Shown here one piece after another: positions 37,848 through 48,501 of a stretch of DNA of 64,000 nucleotides. The position numbers were made by a program, and so were the translations under genes. The DNA comes from G963664585 sp963664585 (lineage in GTDB: Bacteria; Bacillota; Clostridia; Oscillospirales; Ruminococcaceae): contig CAXXEO010000005.1 in assembly GCA_963664585.2 (NCBI GenBank), positions 87,103-151,102 of the forward strand. Reading direction: 5' to 3'. The stretch's first letter is position 1. The number at the start of each line of letters is the position of its first letter. The notes beneath the pieces were generated by a model. That model did no database searches. It saw only the letters and a list, made by a program, of their open reading frames with translations, and was not told where the DNA came from.

Positions 37848-40800
37848 CTACCTCCTGTCGCAGTGCAGACAACGCATTGCTTCGGCCATCGCATTGAGCT
37901 TGTGATAGCCCAGAATAACCTCGTCAAAGGAATCCTTACGCTTTTCGGCATCTAAGATTTCCTGTGGAAAACGCTTCAGAGAGACAATTTCATCCTCGTC
38001 AAATTTACTGGGAATTTCAATGGGCGCACCCTTATTCAGCTTACCTTTTCCTCCGAGGTATTTATCAATGGAAACAGCCGCTTTTTTTCCGTCAGCGATC
38101 GCGCGGATTACGGTATCCGGACCGCGTGCGACATCTCCGCCTGCAAAGACTCCGTCCATCGTCGTCATGAGTGTATCGTCCTCGATGACGAAGGTTCCCC
38201 ATGGTGTAACGCCGATTTCATCCTTGCGGATAAAGGGAAGATCTGAATATTGGCTGACCGCGGGAATCACAGTATCGACATCAATGAAGAAATTGGAGCC
38301 TTCAATGGGAACGGACTTTCTTCGTCCGGAATTATCAAATGCACCTAGTTTCATTTTGAGGCACTCGATTTTTGCAACATCGCCATTTTGTCCTTCCACA
38401 AATTTCACGGGTGAGACCAACTCGATGATCTCCACACCTTCTTCGATGGCCTCATGAATTTCGGTTTCATAAGCGGGCATAGCGTCTATCGTTCTTCTGT
38501 ATAGTACCAACACCTTGTTTGCGCCAAGCCGCAAAGCTGTCCGCGCAGAATCGATGGCCGTATTGCCTCCGCCGATGACTGCAACAGTTTTGCCGAGTCT
38601 TACCTTTCTTTGCAGATTGACATCCTTAAGGAAGTTGATGCCATGCAAAACACCTGGCAGGTCTTCTCCGGGAATATTGACCTTTTGAGGCAACTGGGCA
38701 CCGGTGGCAATGTAAATGGAGTCATATTGCTTTTTCAGGTTCTTGAAACTGATATCCTTGCCCACTTCTGTATTCAGAATAATATTGACGCCCGCCTGCT
38801 TCACCAGCTCGATTTCATGGGCGAGTACCTGTTTGGGAAGCCGATATTCCGGAATACCAAAGCACAAAACGCCACCCGCGACCGGCTCAGACTCATATAC
38901 ATCGACATCATAGCCTATACGGACAAGATAATAGCCACAGGTCAGCCCAGAGGCACCTGCTCCAATGATGGCGACCTTCTTCCCGTTTTTCGGGAATACG
39001 ATATCATTCGTAAATGTCTTTTCATTCTTATGGGCATAGTCGGCCACAAATCTCTTCAAATCGCAAATGGCGACCGCTTCGTCCATGGTACTGCGGCGGC
39101 ATTTAGACTCACAGGGGCGCGTGCAGATTCGTCCGCATACAGCAGGGAAAGGGTTTTCCTGTTTGATTAGATTATACGCATCAATAAACCTGCCTGCGGC
39201 CACCAGTGCAAGGTAACCCGGAACATTGACGTTGGCAGGACAGGTATTCTCACAAGGAGATATAAACAAATCGGAACAGACACCGGCACGGCAATATTTA
39301 TTTTTAATATGCTCTTCAAACTCGTTGCGGAAATAGCGGATGGTACTGAGTATGGGATTTGGTGCCGTCTGCCCCAGACCGCACATCGCGGTTTGCTTAA
39401 TGGTTTCGCCAAGCTCCTCAAGAAGCTCAATATCGCCCTCTTGTCCTTCGCCACGTGTGATTCTCTCCAGAATTTCAAGCATGCGTTTGGTCCCGACACG
39501 GTATGCGACGCATTTCCCACAAGATTCATCCTGAATGAAGTCCATAAAATATCGTGCAGTATCGACCATACAGGTGTCTTCGTTCATGGCGATCAGACCA
39601 CCTGAGCCCATGATCGCGCCTATCTTTGTCAGCGAATCATAGTCTGTGGGGGTATTCAGGTTTTCCTGGGTGACACATCCACCTGATGGGCCGCCAATTT
39701 GAGCCGATTTGAACTTCTTTTTATTCTGCATGCCACCACCAATTTTGAACAGAATGTCTCCCAGAGGCATACCGATTGGCACTTCGATAATACCAGTATT
39801 GACAATCTCGCCGGCAAGAGCAAACACTTTTGTGCCTTTGCTGGTTTCAGTGCCAAACTGTGTATACCACTCGCCGCCATGCAGTAGAATTGGCGGAATG
39901 TTGGCAAATGTTTCAACGTTATTGATGATGGTGGGTTGCTCAAAAAGTCCTTTTTGGAACGGGAACGGAGGTTTTTGCTTTGGCTCTCCCCTGTGCCCTT
40001 CGATGGATGACATCAGCGCCGTTTCCTCGCCGCAGACAAACGCGCCCGCGCCTATTCGAATTTCCAGATCAAATTCAAAGCTGGTGCCGAAAAGCTTTTC
40101 GCCCAAAACGCCGCGTTTTCTTGCCTCTTCAATGGCAGCGGTCAGACGCTCGATAGCGATTGGATATTCCGCTCTGACATAAACATACCCCTTGTTGGCT
40201 CCGATAGCATAGCCTCCGATCATCATGCCTTCAATGACCGTATGGGGATCGCCCTCGATGATGCTTCTGTCCATGAAAGCACCGGGGTCACCCTCGTCAG
40301 CGTTGCAAACAATATATTTCTGCTCGCTTTTCGCGTTTAGTCCGGCTTCCCACTTTACACCGGTGGGAAAACCTGCGCCACCCCGTCCACGGAGTCCTGA
40401 TTTTTTCACTTCCGCAATGACATCTTTACTGCTTTTCTCGTTTAGCACCTTGGCTGCGGCAAAATAGCCGTCTCTTGCTATGTAGGCATCAATACTGCTG
40501 TATTCACTGATCCCACAGTTTCTGAGAGCAATTTTGACCTGCGCTTTGAAAAATTCGATATCATCAATTTTGGGGACATGCTTATTGAGAGAATGGTCAT
40601 AAAAAGTATGCTCAGTCAATATTACACCATCGACGATATGACTTTTAATAATCTGACGTGCGATTTCCGGCGTCAGTTCCGTGTAAAAAATCCTCTCTGG
40701 CAATATCAGCATCACAGGGCCTACAGCACAGGTGCCCATACAACCGGTCTCATGGACTGCCACGTCGTTCTGCATACCGATTTGCGCTATTTCATCCACA

Positions 40801-40949
40801 ACAGCGTTTTTTACGTCGGCACAGCTCGAAGACACACAACCTGCGCCGCTGCATACCAAAACCTGAACTCTATATTTTGAGAGATTTTCGTTATATGTAC
40901 TCTTGATTTTTTCGAGATCGGCAATGCTTGTAATTTTTTCAGTACTCAA
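37848..40949 (-). CDS. hydB: NuoF/HydB-like subunit fused to a GltD/NfnB-like flavoprotein
   Basis: About 1033 residues. Residues 1-110 are a thioredoxin-like [2Fe-2S] domain (CSGAGCVSSSC, CMGTCAVGP). Residues 130-550 are the NuoF core: GLRGRGGAGFPTG (FMN), CNADEGDPGAFMDR (NADH), and CGKCVAYRVGTKRM (4Fe-4S). Where HydB proteins usually end in a ferredoxin domain, this chain continues into a GltD/NfnB-type module (about 565-1033). That module has CENTCPANVNVPGY, CGRICTRPCESKCRR (clusters), AIIGAGASGLTCGYYL (FAD), AVIGGGNTAIDSARTAL (NAD(P)) and AGGDVARGPDTVI. The TTG at 40949 follows AGGAGGTG by six bases. The extra module could add NAD(P)H exchange to the hydrogenase. Confidence 0.93.
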   Translation of the reverse strand: MSTEKITSIADLEKIKSTYNENLSKYRVQVLVCSGAGCVSSSCADVKNAVVDEIAQIGMQNDVAVHETGCMGTCAVGPVMLILPERIFYTELTPEIARQIIKSHIVDGVILTEHTFYDHSLNKHVPKIDDIEFFKAQVKIALRNCGISEYSSIDAYIARDGYFAAAKVLNEKSSKDVIAEVKKSGLRGRGGAGFPTGVKWEAGLNAKSEQKYIVCNADEGDPGAFMDRSIIEGDPHTVIEGMMIGGYAIGANKGYVYVRAEYPIAIERLTAAIEEARKRGVLGEKLFGTSFEFDLEIRIGAGAFVCGEETALMSSIEGHRGEPKQKPPFPFQKGLFEQPTIINNVETFANIPPILLHGGEWYTQFGTETSKGTKVFALAGEIVNTGIIEVPIGMPLGDILFKIGGGMQNKKKFKSAQIGGPSGGCVTQENLNTPTDYDSLTKIGAIMGSGGLIAMNEDTCMVDTARYFMDFIQDESCGKCVAYRVGTKRMLEILERITRGEGQEGDIELLEELGETIKQTAMCGLGQTAPNPILSTIRYFRNEFEEHIKNKYCRAGVCSDLFISPCENTCPANVNVPGYLALVAAGRFIDAYNLIKQENPFPAVCGRICTRPCESKCRRSTMDEAVAICDLKRFVADYAHKNEKTFTNDIVFPKNGKKVAIIGAGASGLTCGYYLVRIGYDVDVYESEPVAGGVLCFGIPEYRLPKQVLAHEIELVKQAGVNIILNTEVGKDISFKNLKKQYDSIYIATGAQLPQKVNIPGEDLPGVLHGINFLKDVNLQRKVRLGKTVAVIGGGNTAIDSARTALRLGANKVLVLYRRTIDAMPAYETEIHEAIEEGVEIIELVSPVKFVEGQNGDVAKIECLKMKLGAFDNSGRRKSVPIEGSNFFIDVDTVIPAVSQYSDLPFIRKDEIGVTPWGTFVIEDDTLMTTMDGVFAGGDVARGPDTVIRAIADGKKAAVSIDKYLGGKGKLNKGAPIEIPSKFDEDEIVSLKRFPQEILDAEKRKDSFDEVILGYHKLNAMAEAMRCLHCDRR

Positions 40950-40971
40950 CTTCGTCACCTCCTGTACCCTT

Positions 40972-41469
40972 TCAATATTTTGCTAAAATTGATTCGAGTT
41001 TTTTGACGTTTACCTGTTTAAATACAGTATCGTCAATCATCATAGCTGGTGCAAGGCCACACGCGCCGATGCAACGAGCTATCTCAAAAGTAAATTTCCC
41101 ATCCTTTGTTGTTTCTCCAATTTCAACACCTAAAAGGTCTTGGAGACGATCAACGACTTTTTTACCGCCCCTGACATAACAGGCCGTTCCAAGACACACT
41201 CTAATGGTGTGTTTTCCACGGGGCTTCGTGGAAAAGAAGGAATAAAATGTGATGACACCTGACACCTCGGACAAGGGCATATTCATAGAATTTGCGATGA
41301 ATTTCTGCAAATCGAGAGGTAAATACCCATAGATTCCCTGCGCAAGATGGAGAATTTGAATTAAACTTCCTTCTTTGCTTTTGTAGAGATCAATCACTCT
41401 TGCAATTTCGCTATACTTTTCTTGATCCCCCTGCGCGCAGTAGGCGCATTTGACCGTTTTTTCGCTCAT
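40972..41469 (-). CDS. hydC: NuoE/HydC-like [2Fe-2S] subunit
   Basis: 165 residues of the NuoE family: helical N-terminus (SLIQILHLAQGIYGYLPLDL), ITFYSFFSTKPRGKH, and [2Fe-2S] ligands in CLGTACYVRGG and ARCIGACGLAPAMMI. First gene of the operon; AGGAGG lies seven bases before the ATG at 41469. It probably docks on the NuoF-like subunit and carries electrons. The upstream region holds a Rex-like palindrome. Confidence 0.93.
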   Translation of the reverse strand: MSEKTVKCAYCAQGDQEKYSEIARVIDLYKSKEGSLIQILHLAQGIYGYLPLDLQKFIANSMNMPLSEVSGVITFYSFFSTKPRGKHTIRVCLGTACYVRGGKKVVDRLQDLLGVEIGETTKDGKFTFEIARCIGACGLAPAMMIDDTVFKQVNVKKLESILAKY

Positions 41470-41511
41470 TTCTGTCCTCCTCACAAAATAAAACTGATAG
41501 CCTGCATAAGT

Positions 41512-41529
41512 TTGTTATAAGTATAACAA
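41512..41529 (-). promoter_or_regulatory. Rex-like operator of the hydrogenase operon
   Basis: The exact palindrome TTGTTATAAGTATAACAA (but for its two central bases) matches the Rex pattern TTGTTA-N6-TAACAA, 43 bp before hydC. Rex is a repressor released by NADH, which fits control of an NADH-oxidising hydrogenase. Binding is inferred; no rex gene is in the window. Confidence 0.68.
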
Positions 41530-41646
41530 ATATTTGTTGTGATTTGTTGGTGAATTAATTACAAAAACAAGCTATTGGGTTGATTAATTATAGGAAGTAC
41601 TGCAAATCAAGTTAATTATTTCACAAAATCTACACATTTATAATCC

Positions 41647-41749
41647 ATAGCAATTACAAATAAGAACAGGAAAACAGGATGTTATCTCCCCCCTCCGGCG
41701 GGGGAGATAACAAAGCCCATTTCACTTATATTTTTTGAATTGCTATAGT
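41647..41749. repeat. Family C palindromic repeat (copy 1)
   Basis: Outer ends ATAGCAATT and AATTGCTAT, inner hairpin GTTATCTCCCCC/GGGGGAGATAAC. The same layout occurs at 49563-49664. It lies in the 539-bp gap 41470-42008 with the Rex-like site and the antiporter promoter. Confidence 0.82.
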
Positions 41750-41926
41750 TAAGTGTAAACCACATTTTTTTATGTGACTGGGCGAAATGAAATGATCACA
41801 ATTGTACATGGTGCCGACACTGCCCTTCGTGGAAGAAGGCAGATACTCAAAAAGTTGTACACCTCAATTTGTGAGCATGTCTCAAAAAAAGTTGGATATC
41901 TTTACAATTATTTGCAAAGATTACTG

Positions 41927-41955
41927 TTGCTTTTTCATCAAAATAGGTCTATAAT
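41927..41955 (+). promoter_or_regulatory. Promoter of the antiporter gene
   Basis: TTGCTT (41927-41932) and TATAAT (41950-41955) with a 17-bp spacer, about 50 bp before the start codon. Confidence 0.65.
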
Positions 41956-42008
41956 CGTTAAAATATGGAGGATTTTCCCTCTATTGTATGAATTGATGAG
42001 GTGGAAAA

Positions 42009-43319
42009 ATGGAATCCTATGCTTTTTTATTTGATGTAGCTTTAATTTTGCTGAGTACCAAAATCTTTGGACTTCTCACAAAAAAAATTGATATGCCACA
42101 AGTGGTTGGCGCATTGTTGGCGGGTTTGATTCTGGGACCCGCAATGCTGGGCGTTCTGCACGAAACTGCGTTTTTGGATCAGGTTGCTGAAATCGGTGTA
42201 ATTGTTCTGATGTTTACCGCCGGTTTGCAAACCGATATTAAAGAGCTTAAAAGCTCTAGTAAAGCTTCTTTCGTGATTGCTGTTTTTGGTGTATTACTTC
42301 CCTTAGCAGGTGGCTATATCTTAGCATCTATGTTTAACGTAAATGAAGGAGCTTTGCTGCAAAATATATTCATAGGTGTCATTTTAACGGCTACCTCTGT
42401 CAGCATCAGTGTTGAAACTCTTAAGGAAATGGGTAAGCTTTCCACGCGTTCAGGTAATGCTATTTTAGGGGCCGCTTTAATTGATGATATTTTAGGTATT
42501 ATTGCTTTGACAATCATTACAAGCGCCGCTGATAAAAGCGTAAATCTATGGCTGGTCGCCCTCAAAATTGTTGCTTTTTTCTTACTCAGTGGATTGGTCG
42601 GGTTCTTTCTCCATGGTCGTATGGAAAAATGGATGGCCAATTTTCCAGAAGGCAAAAAGCGTTTGGCTATCATTTCTTTTGCATTTTGCCTGTTTTTTGC
42701 TTACATCGCCGAACACTATTTTGGTGTCGCAGATATTACGGGTGCCTTTATTGCCGGATTGATCATTTCCAATACGGCCAGAGTGACTTATGTGGCCTCA
42801 CGGTTTGAGATCGTCTCTTATATGCTTCTTTCTCCCATATTCTTTGCAAGCATTGGCACAAAGGTTATTCTGCCGCAAATGACCGGTTCCATTATCCTTT
42901 TCTCCGTTCTGCTGGTTGTGATCGCCGTATTGACAAAAATCATCGGCTGCGGATTGGGTGCAAAGCTCTGTAAATACTCCAATGAAGAGTCAATCCAAAT
43001 TGGAGTGGGTATGATCTCTCGCGGTGAGGTTGCTTTGATCGTCGCTGTGAAAGGTATTTCCACCGGTTTAATGAAAGAAGAATTTTTCGGTCCTGTCTTG
43101 ATTACGGTTGTGTTTACTACCATCATTACCCCTGTTCTGTTAAAACTGGTGTACAAGAAGGATAAGGCAGATTACAGCGATTTGGTATACAGCGAATTGG
43201 TTGAGCAGTACCAAGAGGTCAAGGACTTCGATTTGGCTACACAAGTTATTTTGGATATGCATAACGAGATCATGGATGAGGGCAAGAAGATCATGGATAA
43301 GCCAGTGCAAAAGCCTTAA
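42009..43319 (+). CDS. Cation:proton antiporter, CPA2/NapA type
   Basis: 436 residues, about 12 membrane helices, no C-terminal TrkA-N domain. Conserved points are VVGALLAGLILGPAMLG (helix 2) and GAALIDDILGIIAL, the paired acidic motif that carries the exchanged ion, and MISRGEVALIVAVKG. The cytosolic tail is short and charged. It would exchange Na+ or K+ for H+ to control cell pH. Single gene with its own promoter and terminator. GAGGTGG precedes the start. Confidence 0.92.
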   Translation: MESYAFLFDVALILLSTKIFGLLTKKIDMPQVVGALLAGLILGPAMLGVLHETAFLDQVAEIGVIVLMFTAGLQTDIKELKSSSKASFVIAVFGVLLPLAGGYILASMFNVNEGALLQNIFIGVILTATSVSISVETLKEMGKLSTRSGNAILGAALIDDILGIIALTIITSAADKSVNLWLVALKIVAFFLLSGLVGFFLHGRMEKWMANFPEGKKRLAIISFAFCLFFAYIAEHYFGVADITGAFIAGLIISNTARVTYVASRFEIVSYMLLSPIFFASIGTKVILPQMTGSIILFSVLLVVIAVLTKIIGCGLGAKLCKYSNEESIQIGVGMISRGEVALIVAVKGISTGLMKEEFFGPVLITVVFTTIITPVLLKLVYKKDKADYSDLVYSELVEQYQEVKDFDLATQVILDMHNEIMDEGKKIMDKPVQKP

Positions 43320-43354
43320 ACGTCCAGTAAGAAAAAAAATAATAATGCCGCCTT

Positions 43355-43395
43355 ACAGGCTGCGCGCTGGCAACAATGCGCAGCCTGTTTTGTTT
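43355..43395 (+). terminator. Terminator after the antiporter gene
   Basis: ACAGGCTGCGC and GCGCAGCCTGT form an 11-bp stem followed by TTTGTTT. The rest of the 375-bp gap to 43694 is AT-rich with no recognised feature. Confidence 0.82.
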
Positions 43396-43694
43396 ATGCA
43401 AAATAAGCTGCGCATTAAATGCATTCGTTTGAGCCTGTCGAAAAATTTTAGTATGCAATATTTTCATATGAGTTAGATTTACAGTAACAAATTACAAGAG
43501 GTATGATAGGATTTTGTCTTTATCCCTATACGCTAGTAGTTGGTTGATCATTTCGTGATCTGAATACTAAGAAATATATTAATTATTAAGTATTATTTAC
43601 GCAATTATTTAATTATTTTGCGCAAGAAATTGCTATTTGTATTGTGCTTTGCTAATTTTTTGCTATAATACAATTATGTGTGGGAGGTGCTGAT

Positions 43695-44681
43695 TTGAAA
43701 ACAAAAAAAAGTTACCATCAGCGATATTGCTAGTTCACTGGGTATTTCGCCTGTCACCATCAGCAGGGCACTATCCGGCCAACCCGGCGTGGGAGATAAG
43801 TTAAAAACGCAGATATTACAAAAGGCAAAAGATATGGGTTATATAAAACGAAGAGAAGCGGATCCATTTCACATACTGGTTCTTCACCAAAAACCCTATA
43901 TCCAGGATAACAGCAACTTTAGTGCCATGATGCAAGGGATTATACTTGCCCTGCAAAATGCCGGTGAAGATTACAGTATGGAATTCATCGGTCACGAAGC
44001 CAAGAAAAAGGAATACTCCCATCAAAACTCTCTTTAGGCTTTGACTTTAACGGCGCTATTTTGATCGGTCGTTTTAGTAACGAGTACATTCATTTAATCA
44101 ATGACAAAATCAGTAACCTTATTATTTTTTCAGCGCATTCACCTGACAATCATTACGACAGCGTTTGCTTTAATCTTAATAATGCAGGATACAGACAATG
44201 CGAATATTTGATTCGGCGAGGCCATCAGAAAATTGGTTTTGTCGGAAGCACCATGAAAAAAAACAGACAAAAGCTTCTTGGTATTACATCTGCCCTTGAG
44301 GATTATAAAATAGAAATTGATCAAAGGTTGTTTATTGGTATCGGAAACAGCTTTCAGGATCAGCTTCTCGTACGAATTGATGAGAATGTGCTGCCAACAG
44401 CTTTTATCTGTGACAGTGATTATACCGCTTTAGAGGTAATGAAATTTCTCTATGGGAAAAAAATCAGGGTACCGGACGATATCTCAATCATTGGCAGCGG
44501 CAACAGCGAAATATCTTTACTGTCTATTCCCTCGCTCACAACTCTGGATTTCAATATTCCTTATTGCTGTGAGACTGTTGTATCCACACTGCTTAAACGG
44601 ATGAACTTATCCGATAAGCCCTATGAGCACATAGAAATACTAAGTAACCTTATCGAAAGGGATTCGATAAGAAGCCAATAA
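43695..44681 (+). pseudogene. LacI/GalR-family transcriptional regulator, two frameshifts
   Basis: About 328 residues when read through an extra A in an eight-A run (43703-43710) and a missing base near 44025. The N-terminal helix-turn-helix reads TISDIASSLGISPVTISRAL; the periplasmic-binding-like effector domain follows (FHILVLHQKPYI, CEYLIRRGHQKIGFVG, TAFICDSDYTALEVMKFL, ISIIGSGNSEISLLSIPSLT). The start is a TTG behind GGGAGGTGC. It lies just upstream of an ABC exporter pair on the same strand; control of that pair is possible but unusual for LacI proteins, which normally sense sugars. Confidence 0.85.
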
Positions 44682-44740
44682 TCTGAATCTGTTTTGATGT
44701 TAAAAAAATGGGTTATTATCATAAACAAGGTGGCGAGTAT

Positions 44741-46467
44741 TTGAAAGACAATTTAATCTGGAGTTTTTTCAAAAAGAATAAGCTGACATATCTGGCAGGG
44801 CTTATTTTTATGTTGACGGCTTCTTACATACAAACTCTTTTTCCAAAGGTTCTTGGCGAAACAATTGATATGATGAAGGAAAGCAGCTTCAGCCAGGCGG
44901 CAGTCAAGCAAAATATCCTGTACATCCTACTCATTGCGCTTGCGACCTTTATTTTGGCCTTCACATGGAGAAATCTGATTATTGGAAACGCGCGTAAGAT
45001 GGAATGCACATTCAGAGAAGAGCTTTTCAGGCACTTTCAAAGGCTCTCTCCCACCTTCTACAGCAAGAGAAAGACAGGTGACCTGATCGCCTATGCATCA
45101 ATGACTTGTCAGCTGTCCGGATGGCGTTTGGCCCTGCAACAGCGATCTCGATTAATGGAATCGTTATCTGTGCTTCTTCAATCTATTTTATGGCCACTTT
45201 CGTCAGCGTAAAGCTAACACTGCTATCGCTAGTTCCTTTGCCATTTTTAATAACGTTTATCTTGATCATCGGCAAGAAAATACAAGTGCTTTTTAAAATT
45301 GTTCAGAAGAATTTTGGAGCCATTTCCGACAAGGTGCAGGAGAACATTTATGGTATCAGAGTGATCAAATCGTATGTACAGGAAGATCAAGAAATCGAGG
45401 ATTTTGGGCACCTGAATAACACGATGATGGAATCCAATTTAAAAATGGTCAGGGTGTCCTTCCTATATGTCGCCCGCCATTGAGATTTGCTTCAGCATAA
45501 GCTTTGTGATCAATCTGATGATTGGCTCAAACATGGTCATCAATGGGGCAATCACGCTGGGTGATTTTATAGCCTTCAACACATACCTCACCATGATCAT
45601 GCAACCTATCGTCTCAATCGGGCGGGTGGTAAACCACTTGCGGCGCGGCATGGCGTCTTTGGAGCGGCTGAATGAAATCTTTGCGATACAGCCTGATGTC
45701 AAGGACAAAGAGGATGCTTTGAATTTAGACATTCACGGCGAGATCACTTTTAAGAATTTGACCTTTTGCTATGAAGACGCTGATATACCGGCTGTTGCCG
45801 AAGTAAATCTCTCGATTGAACAGGGTCAGACCATTGGTATTATCGGAAGAACCGGTTCTGGCAAAAGCACCCTGGCAAACTTACTGCTGCACCTTTATAA
45901 CGTCGGCTCAGGAGAAATTTTTTTGGACGGCAGAGACATCAACGACTATTCTCTGCATTCTATCAAAAATGCCTTTGGTTATGTAGCGCAGGATACCTTT
46001 CTTTTCTCCGCGACGATCAAAGAAAACATTGCCTTTTTCGGGATGACTTTACGTGCGACCAAATTCTACAGGCTGCCCGATGCAGCCATATTTATGACAG
46101 TATCATGGACTTTCCAGACGGGTTTGACACTTCCATAGGAGAACGCGGCGTCAATCTCTCGGGTGGTCAGAAGCAGCGGGTCGCGATCGCGCGCGCCGTG
46201 ATTCGGGAGCCTGCTGTTCTTGTGTTGGACGATGCCCTCTCGGCAGTTGATTCCGAAACAGAAGGTCTTATTCTGGAAGAATTAAAAGCTCTGCGGAAGG
46301 ATAAAACCACTATCATCATCTCACATAAGATATCTTCGATTGCGGCCGCAGATCAGATCGTTGTCATGGATGGTGGCAGAATCGTTGAAAAGGGCACCTG
46401 CAACGAACTGATTGAAAAAGGAGGGGCATTCTATGATATCGTTCAAGAACAAATCCACCAGGACTGA
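44741..46467 (+). pseudogene. ABC exporter half-transporter (subunit 1), three frameshifts
   Basis: A type I exporter of about 575 residues appears in four overlapping pieces. Joins fall near 45096 (one A missing), 45463-45467, and the T run 46034-46038 (one T missing). The membrane domain includes LTYLAGLIFMLTASYIQTLF; the ATPase domain has Walker A IGRTGSGKST, signature VNLSGGQKQRVAIARA and Walker B VLVLDDALSAVDSE. The last has Asp where the catalytic Glu is expected, a degenerate site common in one half of heterodimeric exporters. The TTG at 44741 follows AAGGTGG by seven bases. Confidence 0.85.
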
Positions 46468-48237
46468 GAAAGTGACCACCTCGCCTGTGCACAAAGCAAG
46501 GGACTCAGTCAGCTGTTCTCATTGTCCCTTCCTTATAAAAACCTGATTATACTCTCATGTATATTCGTGCTTCTTGTCAATGCCGCAACTATCGCTAAAC
46601 CGTATATTTTGAAGCTGGTCATTGATGATTTTTTAATCGGCAAAGTACCACAAAAAGGATTTTATTCTATATTTACTATGGGTATTTTGTACTTGGCAGT
46701 TTCGGTTTTCAGCGGTGTGTTTTCCTTTGCGCAAGTCAACACGCTGAACAAAGCGGCGCAAAAAATCGTCAGAGATCTGCGCGCCAGGCTTTTTGATATT
46801 ATCCATCATCTTCCCTTAAGCTATTTGGACAACACCTCATCCGGAAGGCTGATTACCCGTGCCACCAACGATGTTGCCGAAATAAGCGATATGTATACAG
46901 ATGTTATTGTCAATCTGTTTAAAGATGTCTTTCTGCTGATCGGTATTGTATACGTAATGCTTTCGCTGAATGTCGGTCTAGCATTGCTTTCATTTATTGT
47001 GATACCAATGATGACTTTTTTGGTCATATCCATAAAGAAAAAAATTAAAGAGAACTTTTACAGCATGAAACACTACATTGGCCAAATTAACGGCTTTATG
47101 GCAGAGAGTTTATCCGGTATGAGAATCATACAGATCTTCAACGCTCAAAAAGAAAGGACTGCCGAGTTTTTAAGGTTAAATCAAGAGTATTTTGATACAA
47201 CCATTATACAGGTGAGGCTGAACAGCGTATTGAAACCCGCCTCTGATATCTTTCAAAATATCTCTATCGCCATTCTTTTATGGTATGGAATGGGCAAAAT
47301 CGCACACCAAACCCTCGATATTGGTGTTTTGTATGCTTTCACGACCTATATCAAACAATTTTTTGCTCCCATTTCTGACCTTGCGGAAAAATACAACAGT
47401 ATTCAGTCCGCTTTGGTATCCACTGAAAGGATTTTTGAATTGATCAATCAATCAAGTCTGCTGGAGGATTTGGAGATCGGCACCGACATGAACAATGTCG
47501 AGGGGAAAATTGAATTCAAAAATGTATGGTTTTCTTATAATAATCGGGACTGGGTGTTAAAGGACGTTAGCTTTACCATTGAAAAGGGGCAAACCGCAGC
47601 CTTTATCGGGGAAACCGGCGCGGGAAAAACAACCATTATCAGCTTAATTTGCGGGTTCTATAAAATTCAGCGTGGCATGATTCTCATTGACGGTGTAGAT
47701 GTCAATCAAATCAAGCTTCATGATTTGCGAAGAAGCGTGGCTTTGGTTTTACAGGACGTGTTTTTATTTTCAGGAGATATCAGAGGCAATATCACACTGA
47801 AGGACAGCATTGATAACATGACGGTGGAATACGCCCTCAAAGCCTCCTGTGCCGACACTTTCGTGAATGCTTTTCCCAAAGGCATCTATGCGCCGGTAAT
47901 GGAAAGGGGCAGCACACTTTCGGCTGGTCAAAGGCAGCTCATATCCTTTGCACGGGCCGTCGCCCACGAGCCATCGGTTTTGATCTTGGATGAGGCCACT
48001 GCAAACATTGACACATTCACTGAAAAGCTGATTCAAAAAGCAATTCACAACATTGCCAAAGATCGGACAACTCTCATCATCGCTCACAGACTTTCAACTA
48101 TTCAGGACGCTGATATCATTATCGCTCTTCACGATGGTAGCGTCATTGAAATGGGCGGTGTGAAAGAGCTTTATGAAAAAGGCGGCTATTACAGGGATAT
48201 GCTAATGACAAAGAGTTCATCAGGAATTTTGGATTAA
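46433..48237 (+). pseudogene. ABC exporter half-transporter (subunit 2), one frameshift near the start
   Basis: About 601 residues when a missing base near 46508 is allowed for. The start at 46433 overlaps the end of subunit 1 and follows GGAGGGG by seven bases, reading MISFKNKSTRTEKVTTSP before the shift. The rest is open: six membrane helices, Walker A GETGAGKTTI, signature STLSAGQRQLISFARA (LSAGQ variant) and Walker B VLILDEATANIDT with a normal Glu. The pair thus looks like a heterodimeric multidrug or peptide exporter with one degenerate and one active ATP site. Confidence 0.87.
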
Positions 48238-48304
48238 TAATAGGTCAAGTGGTTGGCTCGTATAAGCTTGCCCCTCTCCCCGCTCTTACAAGCATGAAGA
48301 TTTA

Positions 48305-48348
48305 AAGCACAGGGAGCACCCTTCACTGTAGGGGCGCTCCCTGTGCTT
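48305..48348. terminator. Inverted repeat after the ABC exporter genes
   Basis: AAGCACAGGGAGC and GCTCCCTGTGCTT form a perfect 13-bp stem. It lacks a T tract but is the likely transcript end. Confidence 0.65.
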
Positions 48349-48402
48349 GAATCATGATACTGATCTTTTTTTGAAAGATCGATAGCTCCTTCTATGATCT
48401 TA

Positions 48403-48501
48403 TATAGTTGATTAATTTGAAAACAAGCTTGTGATTTCTTCCCCCGCCGAAGGCGGGGGAAGAAAATGACGTTTTATATATAGCCAGTTTTTAAGTTAAT
48501 T
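48403..48501. repeat. Family A repeat (copy A9), left part, split by IS30
   Basis: Forward copy up to AAGTTAATT; the remaining AATTGGCTATA lies at 49555-49565 beyond the insertion sequence. The AATT is duplicated. Confidence 0.92.

Noticed and set aside
38610..39170. Plus-strand open frame of 186 codons inside the hydrogenase region
   Set aside because: Antisense to the NuoF-GltD fusion, whose cofactor motifs are conserved; no start signals.
41774..42034. Possible small gene (86 codons) ahead of the antiporter
   Set aside because: It spans the antiporter promoter and start, has no ribosome binding site and no family resemblance.
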